From Pseudoips prasinana (lineage: Eukaryota > Arthropoda > Insecta > Lepidoptera > Nolidae): DNA of 64,000 nt. The DNA is taken from contig OX621252.1 of NCBI GenBank assembly GCA_951640165.1, positions 27,549,934 through 27,613,933 on the forward strand, in the 5' to 3' direction. A model generated the notes under the pieces. That model made no database searches, was not told where the DNA came from, and saw nothing but the letters and a program-made list of their open reading frames with translations. Shown here piece by piece: positions 9,241 to 20,232 of the stretch. Position 1 is the first letter of the stretch. The number at the start of each line of letters is the position of its first letter. The position numbers were made by a program, and so were the translations under genes.

Positions 9241-9740
9241 TTCAGTCTAGACGTGACGATTCTGACATCCTCAGTCTTCAACTTCATCAGTTGGCTCTGT
9301 CCAACAGACAGTTCTCTTGCAAACACTTTAGAGCCTTTTTTACGCTCAACAGCTTCCTTAATACAGTTTGTATTAAATTGGCGCGTGTCGCGAGTCAAAG
9401 ACTTTGAGATCTGTCTGTTGAGCTGCCGGTATCTGGTAGCATCATCAGAATATGTCAAAACCATTTTCCGTCCTTCGTCCATAAGCTGCAGGGTATAGTC
9501 AGAGATCTTTTTGGTTCTGTTTATACGGTGGGCCTTGAAGATCTTAGACCCAGCCGTATGGACAGCTTCTACGAGCTTGTCGTGGTATGATTCCACTTCC
9601 TCGCAATCAGCTAGGCATTCGAAACGGTTTTGCAGTTCGAGCTGAAAGGGTTCGGGGTTTTAGATGTGGATAGGTAAAGGTCGGAGCGTAGACTTTATCA
9701 GTCGGGACCTCTAGATCGAGCTTGTTCTCTTTATGTCTAT
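9147..9740 (-). pseudogene. RTE linker between endonuclease and reverse transcriptase
   Basis: The 149-codon frame 9596-9147 reads YHDKLVEAVHTAGSKIFKAH, DYTLQLMDEGRKM and RQLNRQISKSLTRDTRQF. This basic, helix-rich linker follows the endonuclease in RTE proteins. Upstream, between 9597 and 9740, further linker sequence (LQNRFEC) is readable but contains stops. The frame changes again near 9240, where the reverse transcriptase begins. No catalytic residues are expected in this part. The order confirms that the fragments belong to one decayed element. Confidence 0.8.
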
Positions 9741-9748
9741 CTAATTCA

Positions 9749-10420
9749 TCATAAAGAGGCCCTCCTTCTCCATGAAGTCGACCTACATTGGACCCGGGGA
9801 TTCAGGTTTCCAGTTCCAAATTGCCCCACTCTCAGCTCATTCCCGAATCGTTTACCCAGCTTCGCGTTAAAGTCCCTCATGACCACAGTGAAATTAGAGT
9901 TACAAGTATGTATGGCTCTAGAAATATCCTCATACACGACTTCAACCTCGTCGTCGGAGTGCGTCAAAATCGGCGCGTAAACTTGTATGACCTTCAACGA
10001 ATACCGCTTGGTAATTCTGAGTATAAGGTACGCAACCCTAGTCGACACACTCTCGATTTTCACTATGTTGTGGACAATGAACCCAACACCACCTTGGGAC
10101 AGTTGGTCACCCTCGCGGAAATAAAACAGATTCCCGGATTTCAGGATTATCGTGTCCTCCCCCTCTCTTCGGACTTCAGATAATCCTATTATGTCCCAAT
10201 GTAATCTGCTCAATTCTCCCTCCAGTTCGATCATCTTGTCGTCGGTCCGCAGTGTGCGTGTGTTGTACGTTGCCAGGACCAGATGTCGTCGGTTTTGGTA
10301 ACGCGGAATCTGCCGGGGATTCTTAGCATCCCCTGCCCTGCCGTAACGACGGCTGTTACCATGGCTGGGAATAGCAGGGCTGCCGGGGACTGGGGGCCGC
10401 GGTTTAATTGTGTCCTTCAT
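9749..10420 (-). pseudogene. RTE apurinic-type endonuclease domain
   Basis: The 223-codon frame begins MKDTIKPRPP and carries the endonuclease landmarks in order: TYNTRTL (51-57, metal-binding asparagine), SEVRR (81-85, catalytic glutamate), VYAPILTHSDD (148-158) and MRDFNAKLG (181-189). The usual GDFN glycine is arginine here. Such domains nick target DNA to prime reverse transcription. After residue 206 the frame is lost: the expected continuation, VDFMEKEGLF, appears in another frame just downstream. The rest of the domain, including the terminal SDH motif, seems deleted near 9720-9760. Host genes named craniofacial-development-protein-2-like in insects usually reflect this domain. The start was chosen as the first ATG upstream of the domain, after the conserved leader. 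Confidence 0.88.
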
Positions 10421-10819
10421 TTGAGGGGTCTGCCATAATCGCCACGCTTGGCAAACGGGTTGGCGATCGCAGTAAAGTAGACATTGGTACTCAGAAGAAC
10501 GCTGCTGCCCATTCTCTGGTATATATTTCCTCGGGACGACTTCTACGTCCCCCCACGGGATGAGAGGGGGTGGGAATATTCTTTAGGCCGTCACCACACA
10601 GCATTAACATTAGTACTCTATATGATTTCTAGTCTAAGGTGTACAGTTCGCGACAGTAAGTTGCAGTAATTTGGTTAATTTGTGCCTATGTTATCGCGGA
10701 ACAAATGGTCCCGCCTGAGATACTGGTGGATTTTAGCCTGCTGGCGTTTTGCCAGCCTGTGGCATGTTTCGCGGAGTTAAAAACGCCGAAGTGGCATTAC
10801 TTTATGGATATATTTATAA

Positions 10820-11045
10820 TAATAATATGTTCCTGGGACAATTAACATACTACCTTCTGATCCCAAACTAACTAGAGCCTATAATATAATCAATGAACTG
10901 ATAACCATACTTATATATTTCTTAATACCTACGTAGTATTTAGCTCTATAAATTACTCAGAACAAATAATTGTGCTGATCGCACAAAGATTTTTTCTGGG
11001 TGGAGATCGTACTTACCTCAGTCTGGATTAGCAGTACACACTGCA
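10820..11045 (-). mobile_element. SINE family C, diverged
   Basis: Antisense tail ATGTTCCTGGGACAATTAAC and CTTCTGATCCCAAACTAACT, followed by a middle and head matching family C at low identity (CAGAACAAATAATTGTGCTG). The box B is eroded. Confidence 0.65.
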
Positions 11046-11174
11046 TACATTAATAAATAAGCCTATTTCAAATTGTTGAAGATTAAAAGTCTGGTAAAAA
11101 AATCTAGCAAAATAAACCAAGAAAAAAATGGCGTGTCTTGTCCATTGTAAAATAATAAAATCATAAAAAAGGTT

Positions 11175-11522
11175 ATTAGTCACATAGACTTTAAAAAATG
11201 CTTGTAAAGAGTCAGAACATGTTTGTAGTAATATAGTTATGTATACATTATTATTTCTAATTACATAGATATTATTTTAAACATTATTAATGAAAACATG
11301 ATTATATGAAAACATTTATAAAATTTATTTTATAATAGTAATGATATTTAGCTTAAGCTTGTATTAAGTTATTGTCAAAGAGATTATGTTTAAGTTCAAT
11401 TATCAAAATTTATAGTTTGAGCTATATTTTTACTACGTATTGTCTGAATGGTTCTGTCTATTTTAGGTATTATTATTATGGCGGACCTTGTGTTAATAAC
11501 GACGGTCGCGCTTTAATGCTAC
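11175..11522 (-). mobile_element. LINE 3' end, family F
   Basis: Shares CAGAACATGTTTGTAGTAAT and the segment ATTGTCTGAATGGTTCTGTC through GACGGTCGCGCTTTAATGCT with the opposite-strand copy at 32651-33150. Other family members at 12078 and 44960 begin with a T run and TTTATTCACGTAGACTTTAA, the complement of an AATAAA-plus-A tail. So the element reads on the minus strand. No coding part is left here. Confidence 0.65.
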
Positions 11523-12077
11523 CAAGATTTATAGTACACTTAAAAAAAATACGAGAGCTCAACTTGGTTGTTTTTAGTTGAGTTTACTTTTCACGCCTAT
11601 TCGTGGAGAGTCACACAATCTCGGCTCCGCCATACGCGCATTCACTCATTTGCTACGCCGTAGCTGACTGCTACGCAATAGCAGATTGTCACCACGATGA
11701 TATTCGTAGCAAAAAGTTTGTGCACAAATAATAGAAGTTGTTAAGTATATTTATAGCCGTTCGATTAAATAAAAGAATATTGAAGCGCTATATATAAATA
11801 TAACTTTTACTTACTCATGTTTCCAATTTTATATTAACGCTTCTAGTACTGTATATCATTGTTCAGAGTTATAGGGCAGTGTACTTCCATACTTCGTGAG
11901 CAAATATAACACTACCTAAAGTAACTACGAAGTTTAAGTAAATAGTTGAGTATTCTTTGTGATAAACATTTTTCAAAATCAAACCTTACAATTGGAGTTT
12001 TTAGAAACATATATTATTAATAATACTTTATATAAATTTATAACGGGATGATGCCTGTTTGTGTAGTGGTTAGACCT
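11523..12077. other. No gene; one small SINE head
   Basis: Only GATGCCTGTTTGTGTAGTGG near 12050-12070, resembling a SINE box A region, was recognised. Confidence 0.5.
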
Positions 12078-12290
12078 TGACTTTTTTTTTCTTTTTTTAA
12101 AGGTTTTTGTTTTTAGGTTTTATTCACGTAGACTTTAAGAAATCGCTTGTAAACAGTCAGAACATGTTTGTAGTAATATAGATGTATACATTATTATTTC
12201 TAGTAACATAGATATTTAGGTACACATTGTATTGATTGTATGAAAACATTTATAAAAATTATATTATATTATTAGTATTTTGTCTTGATA
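12078..12290 (-). mobile_element. LINE 3' end, family F
   Basis: T-rich start (complement of a poly-A end), then TTTATTCACGTAGACTTTAA, CAGTCAGAACATGTTTGTAG and TAGATATTTAGGTACACA, as at 44960-45182. Confidence 0.7.
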
Positions 12291-12499
12291 TTCTGCCTTA
12301 GTTATATTTATTGCATGGGTGTATTCCATAAAAAAGTGAATAAGTGTTTCTATCCGTTATCTAATCCATCAATCCATCCATCGGGGCTCTTGAAAGGATT
12401 GTGTATCGAATAATAATAAATAAAATATATTGGGAAAGCTTCTACACTGCTATCTGATTCCAAACTAGATAACTGATAAACATACTTTACATCATCAGT

Positions 12500-12715
12500 C
12501 TGATATTGTTCACTACTGGACATAGGCGTCCCCTAAAATGTCCTAAAACGTTGCTATTTTGAGGAGTTTGCCGTAGTCACCGCGTTTGGCATAGTTAAGT
12601 CGTAGTTATTACACAGGAGACGCTGCTGTCTCACTACCTGTTGTATCCCTTAGTCACCTTTTACGACACCTACGGGATGATATGGGGTGGCCCTGTTATT
12701 TTCTCTGGACCGTTA
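12500..12715 (-). mobile_element. RTE-derived short element
   Basis: Antisense RTE tail (CAGTCTGATATTGTTCACTAC) joined to the leader segment with GTCACCGCGTTTGGC and GACGCTGCTGTCTCACTACC, with no endonuclease or reverse transcriptase between them. Confidence 0.65.
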
Positions 12716-12790
12716 ACCACACGGTTAAAACACACATATATATCTAAATACATACATATTAATGTTTTTAAACTTTCGCAATTTGTACAC

Positions 12791-12968
12791 ATTTTTATAT
12801 ACTGTGGACACGGGTCTCAATCGCGATAAAGATATAGGCAAATCATTACCTTGGTCACGGGTCGACCTGTGACCACGGCTGGTGCATGTCGAAACGTCGG
12901 GTAACCAAGGTAATGATTTGCCTATATCTTTATCGCAATTGAGACCCGTGTCCACAGTATATAAAAAT
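12791..12968. repeat. Long inverted repeat, 64-bp arms with 50-bp loop
   Basis: The left arm 12791-12854 and right arm 12905-12968 are complementary at 63 of 64 positions. The unit is flanked by a 15-bp direct repeat (AAATACATACATATT at 12746-12760 and 12965-12979). The loop contains TGTCGAAACGTCGGG. A transcript would fold into a near-perfect hairpin. Confidence 0.9.
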
Positions 12969-13229
12969 ACATACATATTGTAGGTAAATTACCCAGACAC
13001 ACAACAAATAATCATGTTAATCACACGAAGATTTCTCTAGGACTTTTGGCTAAGCAATCTGGGCCACTTAACACTAGACGAACAGGGCAGTCAAAAATTG
13101 TAATCTAAATAGATAACGTGTTACATTCATAAGTAAAATAAAACAGATCATTACAAACTATTTAACTTCAAAGCTATATTTATACTTATATACTAAGGAT
13201 TTGGCTTAGTATTTTACCGTTACTTACTT

Positions 13230-13570
13230 GTAAAAGTAAAATACTCTTATTAAATTTTTAATTTTATAGCATTATTCGCAATGCAAAGCGTTTATCTAAC
13301 CTCAAAAATGGGAAATTTATAATTTGGAACGTATTATCAATATAATATGATCTTTCACATGCAACTGTGAACATATCAATCGGCCATGTTTGTAGAAAAC
13401 AAAACCGATAGATATAACCTACATCCTCCGGAAGGGTGTTAGCAAGGGATCCTAAATTTGATCTGCCAGCGTGTATCGTTCGTAGCTTAACGCAGAGCGC
13501 CTACCCTGGATTGGTAGATGGTGCAGGTTCGAGACCCGCCGGACGATTAAATTTATGATTTCCTATTTTT
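13230..13570 (+). mobile_element. SINE-like element, family E
   Basis: The tRNA-like part lies inside: CGTAGCTTAACGCAGAGCG (box A-like) and CAGGTTCGAGACCCGCC (box B) at about 13482-13545. Flanking text (TTATAGCATTATTCGCAATG, GGATCCTAAATTTGATCTGC) recurs in the inverted copy at 31565-31870. Confidence 0.7.
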
Positions 13571-16080
13571 GAGATTAAAATACTCATTATTGTACACCAT
13601 AACTCAAAAATAAGAGAGAGAGTGTATTTTTTATTAGGTGCCTCATTACTAGGTCTTCCAAAATCCCTATCAGCATTACTTTAAGTCTAGCTCAGCAGCA
13701 ATTCGTTGATTAATTGTTTTAAGTCACAAATTGATAGACACATTCCTGTAACAGTTTTTAATAGGGTAGATAAAACCGAAACATAAACAAAAGTTTCTAA
13801 TTGATGGATAAAGTAAGAATGTTGTCATATAAAACTGGACGTAAATAAAGAAAGCGCTCGCGATCGAGTAAATTACAGAAGGAGGGGTGGGGGGAGCAAG
13901 TTTCAAATTGATTCGCCAACTTCTGCTTGGAGAATATATTTTGGTTGGAGCGTTACTATTGGTTCTCACGACTTATTAAGTAAATATACATTACGTAGTT
14001 AGTAAGTACTTTTTGTTTCTTTCCGTTTTTATGGAAGGAGCTGATTGTATATCAATCCTGATCTTGGTTAAATGGTGTTTTATTGTTATCTCGTTAGTAT
14101 AAGAACTTGAGTGCCAGTTAAGCCTAGCGGTATTCTGTTTAACTACAGATAATGAAAGTAAGATTTTAAATCTGGCTCAAGCCACAAAGCGTCAGGAGCT
14201 GGCGGTATCAGTCATCCATTCCCCAGAGACCACGTTAAGCCGTCGCCGCGTCGGGTCTACGTATGATTACTCTCTAAGTATGTGATAGCTGTCCAAATAG
14301 ATTATGAGAGTAAGTGAAAGGCGAGTCCATCTGTGTTTGTGTACAAACTATACACCAACACAGGTGTGAATTTTATTTAAGAAGTGATAGTATATTAATA
14401 ACTGAAGTAATTAATTTCATGTTGGATTCGGCCAATAAATTCGCTCTCTTTAGAAGATAATTTTCAAGGCAAATGCGCTCCGAACGTGTACAACTAAACT
14501 GTAGGGCGAATCCAACAAAAAATATTAACATTTGTACATGTGTATCTTAATAAAGCCGTAGTGGTATTAATATAAAAGTGAAGTCAGCAAACTAAAAACA
14601 AATAATCTCAGCATACATTTTTCAAACGTATCTAATGGTAACATCATTTTTGAGGCATCGTACCTATCAAAGTTATAAAGTTGAAGTTCATGTAGTATTA
14701 TAATAGTCCACAGCAGTCTTATATCAATAATATTACAATATTACGTTTAATTTGTAAAAAAAAACATATAAACTGCAAAGTAGGTAGTCCTCATATTTAA
14801 TTTATATAATCTTAATTCCATATGAAAGATTTTCATTATTTTCGTATTATTTGTAAAAATAATGTGAGGTGATAAACAAGTGACTTTCTGACGTGTAGTA
14901 GGTGCCATCGCCCAATACCCGGCGTATGTAATACTACTTGATTATTTGTTCAGAAAATAGGTCGTGCTAATTAATATCACTTACAGTACGTACTCGGATA
15001 AACAACTTGGAAGTGAAACAGGAACTCAGAATTTTAATAAGACTTCTCTGTGACATAAATATTGTCGTATTTATCAGGAAATTTAATACTTTTTGGGTCT
15101 AGTTTGATTTCTCAAGTTGGTTACGTAGGTTGAGACTTAAAAAATAATGTAAAGACTAACGTCAGGAACAAAAATTCACCTCAAAATCCTCGGAATATTG
15201 ACAATATTTAATGATCCACTCGCATAAGATATGGAACAATACCAAATAACAAATAAGTTTTAACAAAATTTCGACCCGCACAATCTTCATACTTGCACGC
15301 ACACACAACTGTTGGGGAGGCTGGGCTGCTGCAAAGGCTGGGGAGGATCTTTGGCCGGCGCAGTTGAATCACGTGACCTCTTTGATCATCGGATACCGTA
15401 TGCTGGAGACGAATCCAGAGCTCGTCCCCCGCGACTTAAACACCGAATGACAGACGGTGACAATGTCACACTTACTTTAGGGATGTTAAACTTCCTTTCG
15501 ATATTTCAGTTTCTTGACCAAATTCGAATTGGGTTTCTCATTGTAGATCAACAAATTGTGCAATTGAACAAACTTGGTTTTAGTATTTTACTATGTGGAT
15601 CTAACCGACTTTTGCTTGGCGATTATGGCATATACAAATAGAGGGACCAAGTGGTGGAGACAACTTGATTGTGGATATTTTTGGGGAGGTCTTTGTCACC
15701 TGACTTGATGAACAAACATTTAAGATCTAAACAAGTTTTATTACTTAATTGTGCATTTGATGATTAATTTCAACAATCTGGAATTTTATGTTCCACTTCG
15801 GGGATCGAAATAATTTGGATATCTGAATATATGGGTATCAATATGCGCATCAGAATGGGGCTGGGGGAGAAAGGTTCTCGAATGGAATAATTTTACGTGT
15901 ACAGCAACCTACTAAGCAGTATTGTTATTCAATCAATGTCAGCTGATTTAGACATCGCTGAGTGCATAAGAATTAACCTTACATACTTAAACAGGAGTAA
16001 AACATTTCAATATTATTTGTTTATTCAGTAAATGATTGCTAACTTCCAAATAAACAAGTTATTACTAAGCTAATTATATT
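13571..16080. other. 2.5 kb without a recognisable gene
   Basis: No host-like coding exon was seen. Small repeat traces occur: GAGGCATCGTACCTATCAAA near 14653 (Helitron-like) and RTE-like scraps near 15660-15705 and 15855-15885. A 109-codon open frame at 15312-15641 has no family features and is probably spurious. Confidence 0.5.
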
Positions 16081-16082
16081 TC

Positions 16083-16465
16083 GACGGTCACCGTAGCCTA
16101 GTTGGTAGTGATCCTGCCTACGAAGCTGGTGGTCCTGGGTTCGAATCCCGGTAAGTGCAAATATTTGTGTGATGAGCACGAATATTTGTTTCTAGTCATG
16201 GATGTTTTCTGTGTATATAAGTATTTATTTATCTATATAAGTATGTTTATCGTCGCCTGGCACCCATAGTACAGACGCCAGCACATCAAGCTACCCCAAT
16301 CTGTCAAATTTCCTCAATGGAAAGTGAACCTTAAGCCTTTGTGATAAAGTTGAACATCTTTAAAATAAATTTGACAGATTGGGATAGCTGGAGTCTGTAC
16401 AAGCTTTGCTTAGTTTGGGGCTAGGATGATCTGTGTGACATTGTCCCCAGATATTTATTTATTTA
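16083..16465 (+). mobile_element. SINE family A, copy 3, carrying a MITE
   Basis: Starts GGTCACCGTAGCCTAGTTGG (box A-like) with box B GGTTCGAATCC near 16140, and ends in an ATTTATTT tail. The body is interrupted at 16270 by a 126-bp MITE. Removing it restores the sequence of the other family A copies. Confidence 0.92.
16272..16397. mobile_element. MITE with CAGACGCCAGC-type inverted ends
   Basis: Left end CAGACGCCAGCACATCAAGC and right end GATAGCTGGAGTCTG are imperfect inverted repeats that extend inward through CTACCCCAATCTGTCAAATT. The flanks are TA on each side (or GTAC if four bases are counted). TA would fit a Tc1/mariner-type origin. A second copy is at 25339-25472. No coding capacity. 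Confidence 0.88.
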
Positions 16466-16514
16466 TATTTGTTTCTGTTGCTTAAATTTCATTATAATAT
16501 TGACAAGTACCTAC

Positions 16515-16595
16515 ATACTCATCGTCATATCAGCCGTCAAGATATCCACTACTGAACAAAAGCCTCTCCCGAAGATCTCCACAATTGTCATCCAG
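16515..16595 (-). repeat. RTE 3'-tail fragment
   Basis: CATCGTCATATCAGCCGTCA, then CTCTCCCGAAGATCTCCAC: the antisense RTE 3' end, as at 7630-7690. Confidence 0.75.
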
Positions 16596-16929
16596 AATAC
16601 TTTTTCAAATATACAATCTAAAAAAATAAAAGTGTATCTGAAAAAACTTTGGATAATATATATTATAATATCACACTCATTTTTGTTGGCCATCAAGAAT
16701 TGTGTTGAAATGGTGTCTTCGTAGTATTGGAAGGTGGAGATAAAATAAATCATTTTATTCTGAATGGGAATCATAGTCCCCCTTGGACCAAATAAACTAC
16801 CTGATTGAGGTCAAGTACTTGTCGTATAGAAAGCTACGTTTGGTCAAATAGAAAACCTATTATAAGGAGGTGGCCTATTTTGCTTAGGATGTTTCTTCCG
16901 CTCTAGATCAGCCACAATCCTTTCTATGA

Positions 16930-17050
16930 ATGCGTAAGTAGCTCTGTCTGTCTCGCTTTCACGCCAAAACTACAAAACCGATCCAAATAATATTTGCTTC
17001 ACAGATAGTCTAAAGCCTGAGAAAGAACATAGGCTACTTTTTAATACGAA
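16930..17050. repeat. Helitron-like internal fragment
   Basis: CTGTCTGTCTCGCTTTCACG, AAAACTACAAAACCGATCC and AGAACATAGGCTACTTTTTA are stock phrases of non-autonomous lepidopteran Helitrons. Neither end is present. Confidence 0.45.
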
Positions 17051-17179
17051 AGAGGGTTGAAAGGGGGGATGAAAAGTATGTAAGTATCGTCATTATGAAC
17101 TAGAAACCTTGAAAATTATTTTTTAGGATATTGATTTGATACAAACCAATATGACATTCAAAATTTGTAAAAGTTTTAC

Positions 17180-17445
17180 CCTGAAGGATGTAAAATAACA
17201 GCGCGGCGTGATACGATGCGGCTTAGGTGGTGAAATATGCCTGAGTGTGCTTAACCGAACGGGCAGTTAGGTGAAGGCAGACGACTGTTGTTGCGGAAGT
17301 ATCGTATGTTCCCGCGACCCCTGGCGCAGGTGTGAGATGGAACACCGGGGTGGTTTTTAGTCAGTAGGAGTCTGACAGACCCCACCGCCTCCCCCGAGGC
17401 GGAGGACATCCATGCAGGATTATCCACCCGCAAAAAAAAATAAAA
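17180..17445 (+). mobile_element. LINE 3'-UTR fragment with A tail
   Basis: A GC-rich block with GTGTGAGATGGAACACCG, GTGGTTTTTAGTCAGTAGG and a CCCCCGAGGC/GAGGCGGAGG stretch ends in an A-rich tail at about 17430-17445. The layout suggests the 3'-UTR of a non-LTR retrotransposon. The family is not identified. Confidence 0.5.
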
Positions 17446-18004
17446 GGTTGACTGTGCCGTAAACATGCGAATACTGATATGCATCGAATGCTACCCAGAG
17501 ACACTATATAGATATCTTACATTATATCTTACAGTGCTCTAGTGTATACGTTAACATAGTAGCACTCTTGGTTCCTACACGTACATAGCCCGATAAGCGG
17601 CGATCCAACAGGACTTGAAAGAGATCAATCGCCCAAAACACTGAGGAAAAGAAACAGATAAGCTATTTCTATCAATCGTAACTTTATCGCGCAGCTTCCA
17701 TTACGCGCGATCTCAACGATTACATAACCTTCAATAACCAATAAGAAATTGTAGCAAATATCTGTCCAACCTTTTCATCATGAATGCCCCTGATCCTCTA
17801 TAATACAGGTTGGACTTTTGCAGTAAAGTAATCGGGATAGAGGTATAAGATTTGGACACACGTTATAAAGGTAAACATATTTGCCAAGATACACTTGGCC
17901 CTTTTTATATTTAGTAGAATTGTGATATGGAATGTTCGTGAAGTACATATATTATTTTAGCACGTAATTAAAATGGGGGCTACAGCTTAATATTTTTTAT
18001 GCAA
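17446..18004. other. No recognisable feature
   Basis: No open frame of note or repeat shared with the window. Confidence 0.5.
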
Positions 18005-18130
18005 ATTAGTTCGCAATCAAATCAGGTGGGCCGTATTCTTGAAACGGCCCTCCTGATTGTAAGTGGTCACCGTATCCTATGAATCCTTGCAAACACCAGG
18101 AGCATCATTAGCGCGTTGCCGACCCTTTAG
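18005..18130 (-). repeat. Imperfect hairpin plus LINE 3'-UTR-like text
   Basis: Arms at 18018-18033 and 18044-18060 (AATCAGGTGGGCCGT and ACGGCCCTCCTGATT) pair with two mismatches. Beyond them TGTAAGTGGTCACCGTATCC resembles the 3'-UTR of the LINEs at 25910 and 51447. Confidence 0.45.
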
Positions 18131-18202
18131 AAACCTTATAAGTTCCTTTTTATATATTTTCCGTATATGTTATGAAAATAAATTATAACTTTCTTTCTTT
18201 TT

Positions 18203-18262
18203 GAACGGCTCCATGCTCTAGTCTGGAAAAACCAGTAACAGGGAGTTCATTCCACGACCTCC
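18203..18262 (-). repeat. Inverted half unit of the 6.3-kb minisatellite
   Basis: Read in antisense it gives GTGGAATGAACTCCCTGTTA and CTAGAGCATGGAGCC, matching the core of the units at 6290-6905. Confidence 0.6.
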
Positions 18263-18277
18263 GTTTCATTCCACAAC

Positions 18278-18390
18278 TATTTGTGTGACGCATAAATAGT
18301 TGTTCTCAGTCTGGATTTAATTTGTGTTCGTCTATTATGTGTTTCTAAAGTACACCGCGATTACTAGATACACAGGGATTAGATTAGTGA
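18278..18390 (+). mobile_element. SINE family B, tail half
   Basis: GACGCATAAATAGTTGTTCT, CAGTCTGGATTTAATTTGTG and ACACAGGGATTAGATT match family B after the head. Confidence 0.75.
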
Positions 18391-18849
18391 AGGAAGGGTC
18401 AGCAACGACATACCATGCATGTTGTTAGCGTCGATGGCTACCAAACCCACTTACAGCCAAAATAACCGAATGTTTGTTTGCCAACTAAGTAGTTTTACAA
18501 AAACTATATAAAAAACACTTAAAACATAGTAACTTATTCAATTGTGTTTTTGTATGCGAGAAAAAAGGATTTTTCTATTATCATCGCAACCCAATACATT
18601 GTGTTCAAAACTGAATAAATATTGCGAGGTACAGATAAAATAAATCACATATTTTCAATAGGTACTTCGTCCCATAGAGGATGCCAAATATAAATTGGGG
18701 CGAAAAGTTTATACCTTTTGTAACTTTCCAGCAAAATATTTTCCTCATTTCCTGCACTATAATATTTTTTTGCGAGTGCTTAATATTGGGCTTTCTCAAC
18801 ATTAATGGACAAGTTATTATAAATATTATACCTTCCATATGAAAATGCA
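18391..18849. other. No recognisable feature
   Basis: AT-rich; the 81-codon minus-strand open frame at 18605-18850 has no family features. Confidence 0.5.
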
Positions 18850-19138
18850 TTTTTGAGGCAATGAGCTGATGGTAAGTGGTAACCGCTGTTCATGGACATT
18901 CGCAATGCCAAGGGGCTCAGCAAAGCGCTGCCTACCGCGATATTAATACTCTTTTTAAACCTCTTATAAAGAAGGACATGTCGTAGCGCTGAGAAAATAG
19001 TGCAGCAGGTAATTCATTTCAGAGCCTGCCTTGCTGTTGGATGTTTAAACGCAGAAAGCGAACCGTGCTTGACGATCACACTTCCAGGTAGTACGCATGA
19101 ACTTTACTACGAGCTCGCGTGGTGCGATGATAAAACAG
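18850..19138 (-). pseudogene. LINE H 3' end, heavily mutated
   Basis: Same 3'-UTR (GATGGTAAGTGGTAACCGCT) and C-terminal coding region as the copies at 25910-26300 and 51447-51820, but the protein frame is broken throughout. Antisense traces of the TVRF and NELPAA blocks can be read only by comparison. This is the oldest-looking of the three copies. The catalytic region is absent by 5' truncation. H is my own label; the protein end resembles the jockey/R1-like group of LINEs. Confidence 0.7.
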
Positions 19139-19344
19139 AATGTATGAAATGATTGTAGAACACGCAGAGAGATCGAAAGTCTCTCCGCAGCTTCTAATTT
19201 TGCCATAATGCATTTAATTTATCGAACTCTTAAAATTAATTCTTGGATCGCCGTCTGTCGATCGCCGATTAGTAAGTAGTTATTAGTACCTCACTAAACA
19301 AACGTACTGGAGGAATACAAAAAAAAATCGTATAGATCACAGAA

Positions 19345-19425
19345 AGAGTTGTCCTGTGCGGTAATCGAAATCGGGACACGAAGCGGAGAGGCGACTGTCC
19401 TAACCACTGCGCCACACGTGCAGCA
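19345..19425 (-). mobile_element. SINE family B head
   Basis: Antisense TGCACGTGTGGCGCAGTGG at the right edge, then GACACGAAGCGGAGAGGCGA; box B is degenerate. No tail follows. Confidence 0.75.
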
Positions 19426-19784
19426 GATTTTATGATTAACCAAATATATATTGATTAATCACAAAATCTGATATTTAATTATAGCAAGCGCTTTTGCTGG
19501 CAACTCAATATCCGGGGAAATCGGATCCATCACGTTATGTATACTATTATAAGTTTAGCTTCCTTATTAGTTTAACCAGTTTGGATATTCCTGTTGGAAA
19601 ATACTGTAAACGAATTTCATATGTATTCTATTGGACTAAGATCTAATTTTGTTTAAATTTTTATGCAGTTTAGTTAATTAGTTGAAGTGTGAATAGGTAA
19701 ACAATACACAAACATATTATCATAATCAGAATTATGTTAGTTAGGACGAGCTATTTGGTTGCTGAATTAATTCAAAAAAATAAA
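19426..19784. other. No recognisable feature
   Basis: AT-rich sequence; nothing recognised. Confidence 0.5.
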
Positions 19785-20045
19785 AATAAAAAAGGACATG
19801 AGTGAAAAACTCACGAAGACATTAAAAAGCGCTTGTAAAGCTCTCTAAAGCGTCTTTTCAGAAAATGTTTGTAGTAATATAGTTAAGTATACATCATTAT
19901 TTATAGGTACATAAAGATAATTAAGTACACAGACTGTAAGAAAACATTTAGAAGTAACATTTAATTTATAGTAGTAGGTAATTATTGTGTTACTTAGCCT
20001 ATATTAAGATATAATTAAAGATGTTATTTGAAGATAGATGAAAAT
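19785..20045 (-). mobile_element. LINE 3' end, family F
   Basis: AGCGCTTGTAAAGCTCTCTA, AATGTTTGTAGTAATATAGT and GACTGTAAGAAAACATTTA match family F in the same orientation as at 11175 and 44960. Confidence 0.6.
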
Positions 20046-20132
20046 ATAATTAGTATTTTATAGTCATAATATATAATATACAATAAATATATAGTACACA
20101 CAGAATATAATAACAATTCTATACACTTAAAG

Positions 20133-20232
20133 TGACTGGCCAGTTGGTCTATTGGTTAGTGACACTGACTGCAAAGACAGAGAACGTGGGTTCAATCCCC
20201 ACCCAAGACAATTCCTTGTGTGATGAGCTAGA
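20133..20232 (+). mobile_element. SINE family D head
   Basis: GACTGGCCAGTTGGTCTATT and GTGGGTTCAATCCCCACCC (box B) are clear. The copy is cut off near the left end of the 3.7-kb element. Confidence 0.8.

Larger units (their letters stand above)
7628..10602 (-). mobile_element. RTE-type LINE, nearly full length, inactivated
   Basis: A single-orientation series of coding fragments on the minus strand runs from a start codon at 10420, through an endonuclease and reverse transcriptase, to a stop at 7639. The 5' leader covers about 10421-10602; the 3' end carries the tail CAGCAGTGGACGTCTTTCGG. The order endonuclease, then reverse transcriptase, with no separate ORF1, is that of the RTE clade. Several frameshifts and at least one internal deletion separate the fragments, so the copy is dead. 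Its two ends recur without the middle in short elements at 12500, 34600, 47775, 62170 and 62735. Confidence 0.9.
12420..13080 (-). mobile_element. SINE family C, split by two later insertions
   Basis: The tail piece at 12425-12490 (CTGCTATCTGATTCCAAACT) and the middle-to-head piece at about 12975-13080 belong to one minus-strand SINE. Between them lie an RTE-derived short element (12500-12715) and a long hairpin (12791-12968). Confidence 0.6.

Noticed and set aside
15312..15641. 109-codon open frame, among the longest outside transposons
   Set aside because: No recognisable domain; composition changes along it and RTE-like scraps lie just downstream.
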